A stretch of DNA of 64,000 nucleotides from contig NZ_BDBN01000020.1 in the NCBI RefSeq assembly GCF_001613005.1, positions 1 through 64,000 of the forward strand, in the 5' to 3' direction. Under the pieces are notes generated by a model. That model ran no database searches. It saw nothing but the letters and a program-made list of their open reading frames with translations, and was not told where the DNA came from. Positions within the stretch are counted from its first letter, which is position 1. Each line of letters starts with the position of its first letter. This DNA is from Nocardia nova NBRC 15556. GTDB lineage: Bacteria; Actinomycetota; Actinomycetes; Mycobacteriales; Mycobacteriaceae. Position numbers and translations under genes: made by a program. Below, piece by piece: positions 34,997 to 44,887 of this stretch.

Positions 34997-36352
34997 ATGA
35001 TCGTTTATGGATGGACCGGTATCGAGGTCAAGGCATTGCGTTCCGCCATGCAACTCTCGATCGAGGAGTTCGCCCGACGGGTGGAAGTTTCCTCGCGGGC
35101 CGTCGACGGCTGGGAATCAGCCGGGGCGGCGGCGTCGTTACGTCCATCGAGCAAACGCCAGCTGGACAAAGTGCTAGCTGGTGCCTCGGATGCGGTGACG
35201 GCGAGGTTCGCGAACCTCCTGGGTGCCGCTCCGATTGACCACGACGAGGTGGATTGCTCTTCACCCGTACCGGTTACGCTGGCCAACGACACCCTCGGTC
35301 ACGCGACTGTGATGGGTGCTGATGAAGCTGATCTGGTTTGGGTTCCGGCCCGAACCGCCGCTGGAGAGGTCATTCTCGTGTCACTCCCACGTCGCACGGT
35401 AATCGCTGGGATCGGGGTGAGCGCGCTCGCGTTAGCCGCTGGCGTCAAACCCGCAGCTGTCCTAGCAAATTCCCCAGAAATCGACCGGCTCGACCACTTC
35501 CATAAGCTGCGCCTGTCACTGATCGAAAGCGACAACTTGTACGGCGCCGGCGACGTCATTCCTCTGGTAGAGCAGAGTATCGAGCGAATCGGACAGCTGC
35601 GCCGCGCGGGATTCGGAGATCCGGCAGGAATGCAACGTATGAGGGTGCTCTACGCCGAGTTCGCTGCGTGGCTGCACCAGGATTGCCGAAATTGGGACCG
35701 CGCCCAGCATTGGACCGACCGCGGTCTGACGTGGTCGCACCAGCTGGGCAACCCGTACTCGATCGCCGCGGTACTGACCCGCAAGGCTCAGATCGCCAAC
35801 GATATGGGCGACGGTGCCGAAGCACGGGAACTGGCTGAGGCCGCCGATCGCGCCGCACCGCCGGGAACCCGGTTCGGTGCAGTGGCGTACACATTCGCCG
35901 GTCAGGGCAGCGCGCTCATGGGGGACGAGGCGGGTAGTGGGATCGCGTTCGACCGTGCCCGGCACCTGGCCGAGGACGTAGATGCGGATCCGTCGTGGGG
36001 GTTCTTTCTCGATCACGCCTATATCGACGCACACCAAGCGCAGGGTCGGGTCGCGATGGGCGACTATCGAGGCGCGATCGATCAGTTTGGCCAGGCCATA
36101 AACAGCATGCGGTCAGGGCAGACTCGCGACCAGGCGGTCTACATCGCGCGCCAAGCTGTCGCCTACGTCCGTGCCGGCGAAGCAGAAGCAGCCGCGAAAC
36201 TCGCCTCTACCGTAATCGACATCGGCGTGAGTACCGGATCAGAGCGCATCCTGCACAACGTGCGTACGGTGAACAGTATGCTGGATCCGGGCAGTAGGCA
36301 GCCTGAGATCGTTGAGTTCCGCGCCGCTGCGCAAAAGTGGTCGCTCACGTGA
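34997..36352 (+). CDS. XRE-family regulator with TPR-like domain
   Basis: 451 residues: N-terminal helix-turn-helix (LRSAMQLSIEEFARRVEVSS, about 15-34), a linker with a hydrophobic Ala-rich segment near 140, then a helical TPR-like region to the end (AARRAPPGTRF, RARHLAEDVDAD, GDYRGAIDQFGQAI). Such XRE-TPR proteins are common local regulators in actinomycetes and often respond to a ligand or peptide. Start ATG 34997 with GGGGAG at 34983-34988. GTGA overlap with the RibD-type reductase gene means it is likely co-translated and probably controls the local operon. Confidence 0.75.
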   Translation: MIVYGWTGIEVKALRSAMQLSIEEFARRVEVSSRAVDGWESAGAAASLRPSSKRQLDKVLAGASDAVTARFANLLGAAPIDHDEVDCSSPVPVTLANDTLGHATVMGADEADLVWVPARTAAGEVILVSLPRRTVIAGIGVSALALAAGVKPAAVLANSPEIDRLDHFHKLRLSLIESDNLYGAGDVIPLVEQSIERIGQLRRAGFGDPAGMQRMRVLYAEFAAWLHQDCRNWDRAQHWTDRGLTWSHQLGNPYSIAAVLTRKAQIANDMGDGAEARELAEAADRAAPPGTRFGAVAYTFAGQGSALMGDEAGSGIAFDRARHLAEDVDADPSWGFFLDHAYIDAHQAQGRVAMGDYRGAIDQFGQAINSMRSGQTRDQAVYIARQAVAYVRAGEAEAAAKLASTVIDIGVSTGSERILHNVRTVNSMLDPGSRQPEIVEFRAAAQKWSLT

Positions 36353-37032
36353 GCCGCACGTACGTTCTCCTCTCGGTGGCGACCAGCGTTGACGGATATC
36401 TCGATGACACCAGTCCTGAACGTTTGATGCTGTCCAACGATGCTGACTTCGACCGGGTCGATCAGGTACGCGCCGAGTCCGACGCAATTCTTGTGGGGGC
36501 AGAGACGATACGACGCGACAACCCACGGTTGATAGTCAAAAGCGAAGCACGCAAGGCGATTCGTCTAGCGGCCGGAAAGCCGTGCACTCCGCGCAAGATC
36601 ACCGTTAGCGGCAGCGGCGACCTCGATCCGGATGCGAAGTTCTGGCATCACGGCGTTGACGAGAAGCCCATCGTCTACACCACGGCCGCGGGCGCTGAGA
36701 AGTTGGCAGCTCGTCTCTCTGACCTGGCCGAGGTTGTGTCTCTCGGCGAGACAGTTGACTTCGCCGCCCTCGTCGATGATCTGAGCGTCCGCGGGATCGG
36801 ACAGCTGATGGTGGAGGGTGGCGGCCATATCCACACCGCTTTCCTTGCCGCAGGCCTGGCCGATGAACTGCTGATGGCGATCGGGCCAACACTCGTTGGC
36901 GAGCGTTCCGCGCCGAGGTTCCTCCGCCCCGCGGATTATCCCGGCGGACCGACGCGGCGAATGCGCCTGGTAGATATCACACAGGTCGGCGATGTTGCCG
37001 TGCTGCGTTACTACCCTAAGGAGGACTCGTGA
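36349..37032 (+). CDS. RibD C-terminal-type reductase
   Basis: 227 residues with the RibD/dihydrofolate-reductase fold: VATSVDGYLDD (about 8-18), LVGAETIRRDNPRLIV (about 46-61), GIGQLMVEGGGHIHTAFLAA (about 146-165) and TLVGERSAPRFL. In riboflavin synthesis this domain reduces the ribosyl side chain of a pyrimidine. Start GTG 36349 from the overlap with the regulator. Its partner deaminase is the next gene, so the RibD functions are split across two coupled genes. A secondary pathway is more likely than housekeeping riboflavin synthesis, given the mobile setting. Confidence 0.8.
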   Translation: MSRTYVLLSVATSVDGYLDDTSPERLMLSNDADFDRVDQVRAESDAILVGAETIRRDNPRLIVKSEARKAIRLAAGKPCTPRKITVSGSGDLDPDAKFWHHGVDEKPIVYTTAAGAEKLAARLSDLAEVVSLGETVDFAALVDDLSVRGIGQLMVEGGGHIHTAFLAAGLADELLMAIGPTLVGERSAPRFLRPADYPGGPTRRMRLVDITQVGDVAVLRYYPKEDS

Positions 37033-37484
37033 GCGAGAACGACCACAAGCGCTGGATGAACCGAGCCATCGAACTCGCTGAGCAGTGTCCCGTCGTCGAG
37101 GGCGCCTTCTCGGTCGGCGCCGTCATCGTCGTGGACGGTGAGGAAATCGCAACCGGCTACTCCCGTGAGACCGATGAAAAGGTGCACGCCGAGGAGTCCG
37201 CGCTGAACAAACTCGCTGCGGACGATCCACGTCTCTCTCGCGCCACGATCTACAGCACCCTCGAACCATGCTCCGAGCGGGCGACGAAGACGCGGGTGCC
37301 TTGCACCGACCGCATTCTCCAGGCCGGGATCCCTGAAGTGGTCATCGCCTGGCGCGAGCCCTCAACATTCGTCGAGGACTGCGTAGGCGTAGAAAAGCTT
37401 CAGCAGGAGGGGGTAACGGTCATCGAGCTGCCCGAGCTGGCCGATGCAGCGATGGCAATGAACCGGCACCTCGACCTGTCGTAA
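37029..37484 (+). CDS. RibD/CMP-deaminase-like zinc deaminase
   Basis: 151 residues: zinc ligands and catalytic Glu in KVHAEESALNKL (HAE, about 56-58), then STLEPCSERATKTRVPC (PC...PC, about 75-91) as in cytidine/RibD-type deaminases. PVVEGAFSVGAVIVVDG supplies the first strand. RibD deaminase acts on an aminopyrimidine phosphate. GTGA overlap with the reductase. Together they imply deamination and reduction of a pyrimidine-ribityl-type or other amino-heterocycle substrate. Confidence 0.85.
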   Translation: MSENDHKRWMNRAIELAEQCPVVEGAFSVGAVIVVDGEEIATGYSRETDEKVHAEESALNKLAADDPRLSRATIYSTLEPCSERATKTRVPCTDRILQAGIPEVVIAWREPSTFVEDCVGVEKLQQEGVTVIELPELADAAMAMNRHLDLS

Positions 37485-37705
37485 CTGTTCAGATCCGACG
37501 CACACCGCGAAAAATCAGGGAATCGGAGCGTTACCACTGGGTACCGGCAGGCGGCCGTGCCCATTTCCGCACCACCGGACCATCTCGACGAAACCGAGCC
37601 AGCTGCCATCGGCCACGCAGCCCTACGCATGCAAAACGTGTGCGGGCGGAGCAGCTCCTCGGGTTTACGCAACGTGAGTTGAGCCATCTCGGTGGTCGCG
37701 TTGTG

Positions 37706-40700
37706 CTAGAGCTCGGGGCTGTCGGCTTCGGCGGCTGCGTTGGTGCCGAGGGCAGGGTGTTCGAGGGCAGACCAGTTTTCGGTTCCAACTTCGCGGTTGG
37801 CGCGTTTTGCTTCTTCAGTCGTGGTTTGCTCGGGAGTGAGGCGGGCGCGGCGTGTGAGTTCGTCCTGCAATTCTGTGAGTTCGCCTGCCAGCCAGTCGGT
37901 GTCGACTGGGTTGGCGGTGTTGGTGATGCCAGGCGCCGGCCCGTAGATCGCGGCCTCGTCGTCGGCGAATTGAATGCGCAGTTGGAGGGTGCCGATCGCT
38001 TGTGTGAGTTCGGTGTCTGTGAGCATCTGGGTTGGGTTGGACGGATCGAACCCGCTGTCGCTGCCGCGATCCTGCGATGGATTGTTCTCGCTGGCCCCGG
38101 TTTCGGCGGTCAGGAGGGTGTTTGCAAACGTTTCGATGGTAGCCCGTTCGGCGGGGATTCGGGTGTGGCGCCAGTCTTTTCGCAGGAGGGCCAGTGCTGC
38201 GGCGGGCGGGTGCTGGGTGGTGATGAATGTGCAGCGGGCGGTGGTGTGGTCGGCGGGGAGGTGGTCGGGGAGGCCGGGTTGGTTGTTGTCGCGACACGTG
38301 CTGCAGAGCCCGTCGTCGCAGTGGTCGGGTTGGGTGTCGGTGCGGGCGCGTTCGAGTCCGCATGCCAGGCAGGGAAGTTGGTAGTGGTCGGGGACGGCGT
38401 AGCGGTCGTAGTCGACGGTGTCGCTGGCGCCGGCGAGGAAACTGGTGGTGTCGGCGCGTTCTGGGGCTTCGCGCGTGGGCCGGTGTCGGGTGGTGCCGGT
38501 GCCTTCGGGGACAGGCATGTGGGTGGGGTCGGTGTCGATGGCGGCGAAGGAATGGTTGTAGGTGTCGAAGAAGTCGCGGCCTCGGTCGGGGCGGCCCGGG
38601 CGTCGGTGGGCGGGGTCGATTCGTTCGGTGTGATCGCGTGCTGCGGTGCGCGGGTCGCGTCCGGGTTCGGTGTTGTCGGCGGGTCGGTGGAGGTGGGGGT
38701 TGGTGGTGGGGATGGCGGCGAGGATGAGGGCGCGGTGGTCGGGGTAGCGGTCGGCGGCCCAGCGCAGGCGCGCTACCGCGGTGGGATAGGCGCGGGTGAT
38801 CAGGATGGTGATGACGCGTCGGAGGATGTCGCGTTCGGTGTCGTCGAAGTCGGCGGTGAGGCGAGTGAAGGCTTGTCGGGCTTCATCCACGCGGCCGGTG
38901 GAGACCAGTTCACCGATGGTGGGAACGATGTCGGTCGGCGTGGGACGCGCTGTGTGGTCGTCCAGTTGTGAATCGCGGTGGCCGGAGTCAGGTGAGGGCA
39001 TGCGGTTCTCGTTTTCGTTTGAGGTGTGGGGGTTTCCGCTGGCGGTTGTCGGGTGGGTGAGTATTTCGATGCGCCAGGCCAGGGCGGTTGCGAGTTGATC
39101 GGCGCGCGGTGGTGCTGTGGTGTCGTCGGTGGCGGCGAGGAGCAATTCGTATGCGGTGGCGAGCAAGTCGTGTGGTGTCCAGTCGGCGGGGGCGTTGTCG
39201 ATAGCGGCGATCAGGCGTGGCCATGCCGGGGCGTCGATGACGTGCTCGGCGATCGCGCGGCCCACGACGTCGTGCAGGTGTGGGGTCCACTCGGGGCGTA
39301 GGGGCTGTCCGGTGGGTGTGGCGAGGGCGGAGGGGTCTAGGCGTAGGCGGGACCAGAGGGCGGCCGCGGGCATGTCGTCGGGCAGCGGGCGCCGGTTGGC
39401 GGCGTTGGTGAGCAGTGTGTCGATGTCGAGTCCGGCTGCGGCGGCGGTGTCGAGGTGGTTGGCGAGTACGGGCCACCACGGGTCGCTGGTGATGCGGGTG
39501 TCGAGGCGTTTGGCCAGTGGTTCCCAGGTGTGGGTGGCGGTGTGGAGGTCGCCGAGGGTGTCGGTGACGCGGGCGGCGAGTTGTGTCTGGTGGTCGCGTT
39601 CGCGGACGCGGAAGCGGGTGGGGCCGGTGGGGCGTAGGTCGGTGTCGGGGATGTGATTGGCGGCCCGCCACACCGCGAGATCGGCGATGAGTTCCGGGTT
39701 GCCAAGAAGGGGCCGTGCCCACAACGGCGCGGTGCCCGCGGTCCAGTCGCAGGCGTCGGTAGTAGTCTGGGTGGCGAGGTCGGCCACGATGCGGCGCCGC
39801 GCGCGGAGCTGGCCGGCGATCGCCGCGTCGGCAAGGAGCTGAGGTAGCCCGTGTAGCCAGGGCAGAGGTCCGGTTCCGGTGGAGTGGGCGCCGCTGGTGT
39901 CGAGGCGCCAATCCAGCACGGCGGCTGGGTCTTTGGCGGTGTCGAGTTCGCGTTCGTCGATGGCTTCCAGGAGGGCGGTGGCGGGGTCTTGTCCGGCGAG
40001 GGCGAGGGTGGCCAGGTGCTGGCGCAGGACGGGGTAGGCGGGGGCGTCGGTGAGGCCGGGCAGCAGTGTTTCGGCGTCGTGGTCGAGGCGGGTGAGGACG
40101 TCGTCGCCGAGAGCGTGTTCGGTGGCGACGCCGATCGCGTCGAGGAAGACGTCGACGGCGCGACCGAGCCGACGGTGCGGGTCGAGGGCGTCGCGTAGTG
40201 CGGTGTGGGCGCTGCTGTGGGTGGCCTCGCGCGCCAGGATGTGTTGCAGGACTTCGACTGCCGTTTGGGGAAGGATGGCGGGTTCGGTCCAGAACGACAG
40301 TTCGCTGGCGTCGATGGTGGTGGGGACGTAGAGGTGGTTGGCGTGGATGCCGCGGGTGATCGCGACGTAGAGCTGGTTGCGGGACTCGCTGCCGGTGAGC
40401 ACGGTGTGGCAGGTGTCGGCGGTGGTTCCTTGCGCGGAATCGATCGTCATCGCATAGCCCAGCCGGACGTGGACGCCGACGTATTCGGGTGGCAGAACGG
40501 TGGCGGCGCCTGGTTTTGCGCCGGGGCGTAAGTGGGTGACGGTGAGGCTGCCGTCGGGGTGGACGGTGTCGATGCGCCATCGGTAACCGTTGCGCACCCA
40601 GTCGGTGTCACCGACTCGCACGTGCCGGTTGTTGCGCCGAGTGCAGATGATGTCGCCCACGGAGGCGGCCAATCCGTCGCCCAACGCCGTCGCCGCCGAG

Positions 40701-43258
40701 GGGGTTTCGGGGGCTCGGGCGAGGCGGTCGGTGCGGGCGCGGCGGTTGAGATCGGTGACGATGTCGTGGGTCGGGGCGAGCATGATGGCTTCGCGTCCGG
40801 CGTGCTGGTCGGCGAACCATGCGCCGTAGGCTTTGTCGGCGATGGTGGCCGTGCTGCCGGAATGGATGCGCTGGTTGTCGAGGTAGAAGCCGAACCCGGC
40901 AGGGTCTGCGTCGCGGAGTTGGAGTCCGGCGGTGGCTTCGGCGGTGTCGGCGAAGCGGACCACGTGCGTCAGGGTGATCGTGTCGGGGCTGTGGGTGGTG
41001 TCGATTCCGGCGCCGCCGGCGTCGATGGCGGGCAGTTGTTTGTCATCGCCGACGCAGCGGACGGTGGCGCCACGGGCAATGAGGAATTCGAACAGCTGCA
41101 GCCGTTTTCGATCCGACAGTTTGACGTGTTCGTCGACGATGACGAGCGTCTGCTCGTCTATTTGGTGGATCCACATCGGTACGGAGGCAGGGAAATCGTC
41201 GGCTGTCCGCACCCCGTCGGTGTCGTGGTGTGGTCGGTGTCGGTCGAGGATGTGCAGGAGTCGGTCGACGGTCTCTACGCGTGCGCGGGTGGCTTCGGCG
41301 AGGATCGCGGCGGGGGCGGCTTCGGGCGCGAGGCCGAGAACTGTTCCGCCGGAGGCGCGCCAGGCGTCGACGAGCACGCGCATGGCGGTGGTTTTCCCGG
41401 TGCCTGCGGGTGCGGAGGCGACGGCGATGCGGGCGGGGGAGGTGGCGAAGTGGGTGACCATGGCGGTTTGGCCGGCGTTGAGTTTCTTGCCGTGGTTCGC
41501 CGGATCGGCGTTGTAGGCGGTGATGGCGGCGGTCACGAACCTCTGGTCGATCGTGCGTGCGCCGGGTTTCACCGACAGTTCCGCGAGGCGGTATTCGAGA
41601 TCGAGTTGGCGCGCAGAAGTGAAATCCTGTGTGCCGGAGCGTGTGTAGACGCTGGCGCCGCCGCGACGCTGGAACGGTTCGGGCACCGTGGCCAGGGCGG
41701 GCTCGGCAGCGATGTCGGGGTCGGTGCGTGCGAGTGAATGCCGGGGCGAGAGCGCTTCGGCGACAACGGCGTCGGCGACCGAAGCCCAGGTGTCGCGGTC
41801 GGTGACCGCGCGGATGCGGCGCTCGGTTTCGGCGCGGACGTGGTGGTATTTCCACACCGAACGCTGCGCCGATACCACCTGCACGACCGCGCGAGCGATA
41901 TCGGCGACGCCGGCCTGGTCGGGGCCCGGCCGCGGGTGTGATGGCCGGTTCAGGGTTGTGGCGAGAAGGTGGTCGAGTTGGTTGTGCCCGCCGAGGATGG
42001 TGGCGGCGTCGGCATGCCAGTCGCGGCGTTGCTGGGCCCGGGATCGGGACAGGTGTTTGGCCGGCCGGGTTTGCAGGGTCGCGACCTGGGCGAGGTGCCA
42101 CATTTCCGTGGGCGTGGGTTCACGTCCGAGTTGTTGATGGAAGTCGACGGTCAGCTCACCCAGGCGGTGGCGAATCGTGGTGTCGCGGCGTGACCAGTGC
42201 CGGATCAACGACATCGGGATGCCGGCGATTTCACGGATGGGGCGTTTGTTCGGGTCGGTGCCGGGACGTTCGGTGAACTCGACACCGATATCGGCGCGCA
42301 GGTGATGCTCGAGGCGAGTGTTGTAGATCTCGCTGACGGTGACCATGTACTGGTAGATCACCGCCGCGTCGAGCGTGCGCCAGCGGCCATCGCTACCGCG
42401 GACCCGATTGGCGATGACGACGTGGGTGTGCAGATCCGGGTCCCCGCACCGTGATTCGCGATGGATGAACCGGGCGGCGATGATGCCCTCGACATCGAGT
42501 TGGCGTACCCCGTTGCGGCCCGCGCGAGTGAAGATCCCGTGCTTCTGCAGCCAGTCGAGAGCGTCGTTCACGGCGGCGTCGTGGGCGGCGGCGATGCGGT
42601 CGGCGACGGGTGTCGGGGCGATCGCCCACAACGCCGACACGCTCTTGACCGGAGAGAAAGTGATATCGAAACCGGCGACCGCCGCCGATTTCGGGCGCGA
42701 GATCTTCGCGACGAATCCCGACAACTCACGGTCATCCAATGGCAGCCGCTCATAGGTTTCGGCGAACATCGCGGTTGACACCTCGGTGCGTAACCGAGCC
42801 CGAACCGCATCCGGAATTGCCGCCCGAGGATCGAGGTCGGCGTCGATATTGTGCGCGGCGAATGCCTCCGCGCACCGTTTACGGAACTCGTTTTCCCCAG
42901 AAAATGTTCGATATGGGTTGCCTAAACGTGTGGCGCGCTCGGCTGTTGCTTTGGCTTCTTCGGCGGTGGCCCCGGAGGCGATTTGGGTGGCGATGATGCG
43001 CGCGGCGATCACTTCGGCGTCGGGGTGGCGGCCTTGACCGAACAGCGCTTTCATCTGCTCTTCGGTGACCTCGTCCCCGGGTGACAGGTCCAGGGCGGCC
43101 AGTCCGTTGCCCCACCATGTGCCGGGCTGCTCACCATGAGAGGAGTAGTAGTCGGCCAATGTTCCCGGCCCGCGGTCGGTCGAGTCGGCGGCAGCGACTT
43201 GACGCAGGTAATAGCGGTAGCTGTCTCCGGCGAGAATTTTGTGCAGTGTCGCCGTCAC
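37706..43258 (-). CDS. traA: MobF relaxase-helicase (TraA/TrwC type)
   Basis: 1,850 residues. The relaxase domain (about 1-430) has the N-terminal Tyr-rich start (YRYYLRQVAAADS) and the three-His motif GDPDLHTHVVIANRV (about 271-285). The helicase domain has Walker A PAGTGKTTAM (about 617-626), VIVDEHVKLSDRKR as a Walker B-like site with His in place of Ala, and a late UvrD-like motif (AMTIDSAQGTTADTCH, then LYVAITRG). After about 1,440 comes an extra region with LPCLACGLERARTD and DDGLCSTCR (about 1,630-1,660, zinc-like). The protein ends EADSPEL. It nicks oriT and unwinds the strand for transfer; a candidate oriT region is the intergenic area around it, not located here. Start GTG 43258. 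Confidence 0.9.
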   Translation of the reverse strand: MTATLHKILAGDSYRYYLRQVAAADSTDRGPGTLADYYSSHGEQPGTWWGNGLAALDLSPGDEVTEEQMKALFGQGRHPDAEVIAARIIATQIASGATAEEAKATAERATRLGNPYRTFSGENEFRKRCAEAFAAHNIDADLDPRAAIPDAVRARLRTEVSTAMFAETYERLPLDDRELSGFVAKISRPKSAAVAGFDITFSPVKSVSALWAIAPTPVADRIAAAHDAAVNDALDWLQKHGIFTRAGRNGVRQLDVEGIIAARFIHRESRCGDPDLHTHVVIANRVRGSDGRWRTLDAAVIYQYMVTVSEIYNTRLEHHLRADIGVEFTERPGTDPNKRPIREIAGIPMSLIRHWSRRDTTIRHRLGELTVDFHQQLGREPTPTEMWHLAQVATLQTRPAKHLSRSRAQQRRDWHADAATILGGHNQLDHLLATTLNRPSHPRPGPDQAGVADIARAVVQVVSAQRSVWKYHHVRAETERRIRAVTDRDTWASVADAVVAEALSPRHSLARTDPDIAAEPALATVPEPFQRRGGASVYTRSGTQDFTSARQLDLEYRLAELSVKPGARTIDQRFVTAAITAYNADPANHGKKLNAGQTAMVTHFATSPARIAVASAPAGTGKTTAMRVLVDAWRASGGTVLGLAPEAAPAAILAEATRARVETVDRLLHILDRHRPHHDTDGVRTADDFPASVPMWIHQIDEQTLVIVDEHVKLSDRKRLQLFEFLIARGATVRCVGDDKQLPAIDAGGAGIDTTHSPDTITLTHVVRFADTAEATAGLQLRDADPAGFGFYLDNQRIHSGSTATIADKAYGAWFADQHAGREAIMLAPTHDIVTDLNRRARTDRLARAPETPSAATALGDGLAASVGDIICTRRNNRHVRVGDTDWVRNGYRWRIDTVHPDGSLTVTHLRPGAKPGAATVLPPEYVGVHVRLGYAMTIDSAQGTTADTCHTVLTGSESRNQLYVAITRGIHANHLYVPTTIDASELSFWTEPAILPQTAVEVLQHILAREATHSSAHTALRDALDPHRRLGRAVDVFLDAIGVATEHALGDDVLTRLDHDAETLLPGLTDAPAYPVLRQHLATLALAGQDPATALLEAIDERELDTAKDPAAVLDWRLDTSGAHSTGTGPLPWLHGLPQLLADAAIAGQLRARRRIVADLATQTTTDACDWTAGTAPLWARPLLGNPELIADLAVWRAANHIPDTDLRPTGPTRFRVRERDHQTQLAARVTDTLGDLHTATHTWEPLAKRLDTRITSDPWWPVLANHLDTAAAAGLDIDTLLTNAANRRPLPDDMPAAALWSRLRLDPSALATPTGQPLRPEWTPHLHDVVGRAIAEHVIDAPAWPRLIAAIDNAPADWTPHDLLATAYELLLAATDDTTAPPRADQLATALAWRIEILTHPTTASGNPHTSNENENRMPSPDSGHRDSQLDDHTARPTPTDIVPTIGELVSTGRVDEARQAFTRLTADFDDTERDILRRVITILITRAYPTAVARLRWAADRYPDHRALILAAIPTTNPHLHRPADNTEPGRDPRTAARDHTERIDPAHRRPGRPDRGRDFFDTYNHSFAAIDTDPTHMPVPEGTGTTRHRPTREAPERADTTSFLAGASDTVDYDRYAVPDHYQLPCLACGLERARTDTQPDHCDDGLCSTCRDNNQPGLPDHLPADHTTARCTFITTQHPPAAALALLRKDWRHTRIPAERATIETFANTLLTAETGASENNPSQDRGSDSGFDPSNPTQMLTDTELTQAIGTLQLRIQFADDEAAIYGPAPGITNTANPVDTDWLAGELTELQDELTRRARLTPEQTTTEEAKRANREVGTENWSALEHPALGTNAAAEADSPEL

Positions 43259-43332
43259 ATATCCATCACAAGCTCAATGCGCCAGGAATTTCCAGAGGTC
43301 GAAGGGAGGTAGTTTGTATCAAAAGTGCGCAT
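43255..43332 (-). CDS. Short leader ORF before traA
   Basis: 25 codons from ATG 43332; the stop (TGA at 43257-43255) overlaps the traA GTG start by GTGA. The peptide is MRTFDTNYLPSTSGNSW plus a short hydrophobic end. traA has only a weak Shine-Dalgarno, so translation of this leader could drive relaxase synthesis. The surrounding 170 bases are more AT-rich than the window. Confidence 0.4.
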   Translation of the reverse strand: MRTFDTNYLPSTSGNSWRIELVMDM

Positions 43333-43429
43333 TTCGCCAGGTTGTAAGGAAATTCTTATGTTGGTGGAGTGGGTGTATAGGTTCTCGGACTTTTCGCTTC
43401 GATGCTGATAGTTCAGCTGGTTCGTGTTG

Positions 43430-44887
43430 TCAGAGTTGGTTGTTGTATCGCATGGCGGTGTATTGGCTCCAGGTTCGGGCGGATAGTGCTGCCCATCGTG
43501 TGGCGGTGATGGGCGCGATTCCGAGGAGTTCGGCGAGCACGGGGGTGGGCATGTCGGCTGCGAGGTGGAACAGCGCGGCGTGTCTGGCGTGGTGTGGGCG
43601 GATGCCGTGGGCGACGAGCTCGGCGCGGATGTTCTCGGTGACCAGTGCTTTTCCGGGGAGGCGGCCGGGGAAGAGCCAGATTCCGTGGTTGGCGTAGGAA
43701 GCGGGCCCGGTGTCGGTGAGGTGGTCGCGCAGGAGTTGATCGAGCGGTTCGGGCATCTCGATGGCGACGGTGTCGAAGGTGGTGGTGACGGTGCCGTCGG
43801 CCTGGAGGGCGATCTGGTCGTGGCGCATGCGGCAGATGCGTGAGAGGGGTTGGGCGAACAGCAGCATGAACAATCCGGCGATGCGGGTGTAGCGGCGGAT
43901 CGAGTCGTTATGGAGCAGGGTTTCGACGTAGGCCCAGCGTTGGTCATCGGAAAGCCGGACCTGCAGATCTGGTCGGTGCGGTGGTGGAATGCGCAGGTTG
44001 TCGGTGAGGTGGGTGTTGTTGGTCCATTCGATGAATCGGGCCAGGGTGCTTCCGCGACCGGGGTATTCGGCGAGGTAGGCGTCGAGAAGGTCTTGGGTCA
44101 TGTCGGCCAAGTCGATCTCGTATTCGTCGAGCCAGATCAGCAACCGGATCGCTGTGATGATGGTGGCGCGGGCGTGCTGGACAGAGCCGCGGGTCACCTT
44201 GTCCTGGGCTTCGAGATGACGGAGTCGGCGCAACAGATGCCATTGGGCGAATCGGTGGATGAGGTCGGCGTGGTGTTTGGGGAGAAGCTGAAGAATCTCG
44301 TTGAGCCAGTGGGTGGTTCGTGCGATCAGTGGCTGGTAGGGCTCGAGGACGCCGGTAGCGGTGAGCAGGTCGCGGATGTAGTTGACGGCCCGGGTGCTGG
44401 GCAGGTTGTCGAATGTTGCGTGGGAGATGGGGAGTTCCCCGATTGCCATGGCGCGCAGGATTTCCGGGCTGCTGGAGGGCTTGTTGAACCATTGCAGTGT
44501 GGAACGTGGATCCTTGGCGGTCATCCATGCGTCGAAGACGGGCTGCAGTTGCGGATGGATGTGGCCGGAAAGGTCGGCCAGCAGTTCGGCGGCTCTGTCG
44601 TGGAGGGTGCAGGCTGCGCAGAGGCGGCCGTAGTGCTTGTCTTCACTGCCGCAGCGGGGACAGGCGTAGATGGGGTCGTTGCCGGTGCAGCTCGCGCATG
44701 CCGGTCGATTCTGGTTGTCGTGGAATGCCAGCACTTTCGGCTGCGCGCAGTGCGGGCAGCGGCGGGGAGCGCGGCGGAACCGCAGTTCGCAGGCTGGGCA
44801 GACGGGCTGGTCCAGGATGGTTCGTTTGCAGCGTTCGACCTGGCCGCAGTGTCCGCATTCGGTCGTCGGTAGTGGTGTGCGCTTCAT
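43430..44887 (-). CDS. Zinc-ribbon, recombinase-like third member of the trio
   Basis: 485 residues from ATG 44887. N-terminal 100 residues hold at least four CxxC pairs (ECGHCGQ, CPACELR, CPHCAQP, CPRCGSE, LCAAC). The remainder is helical and ends in a tyrosine-recombinase-like fold: PLSRICRMRHDQ (Arg I), IRPHHARHAALFHLA (HxxR-like, with H-A-R-H), and QYTAMR near the end where the catalytic Tyr would lie. Start chosen for the ATGA overlap; the 593-codon frame extends into the regulator. It may aid or replace the main recombinase in an integrase complex. Confidence 0.7.
   Translation of the reverse strand: MKRTPLPTTECGHCGQVERCKRTILDQPVCPACELRFRRAPRRCPHCAQPKVLAFHDNQNRPACASCTGNDPIYACPRCGSEDKHYGRLCAACTLHDRAAELLADLSGHIHPQLQPVFDAWMTAKDPRSTLQWFNKPSSSPEILRAMAIGELPISHATFDNLPSTRAVNYIRDLLTATGVLEPYQPLIARTTHWLNEILQLLPKHHADLIHRFAQWHLLRRLRHLEAQDKVTRGSVQHARATIITAIRLLIWLDEYEIDLADMTQDLLDAYLAEYPGRGSTLARFIEWTNNTHLTDNLRIPPPHRPDLQVRLSDDQRWAYVETLLHNDSIRRYTRIAGLFMLLFAQPLSRICRMRHDQIALQADGTVTTTFDTVAIEMPEPLDQLLRDHLTDTGPASYANHGIWLFPGRLPGKALVTENIRAELVAHGIRPHHARHAALFHLAADMPTPVLAELLGIAPITATRWAALSARTWSQYTAMRYNNQL

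Noticed and set aside
37640..38971. Long plus-strand ORF opposite the relaxase
   Set aside because: Antisense shadow with Gly/Val-rich low-information sequence; the relaxase frame has clear domains.
40532..41737. 401-codon plus-strand ORF opposite the relaxase helicase
   Set aside because: Antisense to the Walker A region; composition is that of a GC-rich shadow frame.
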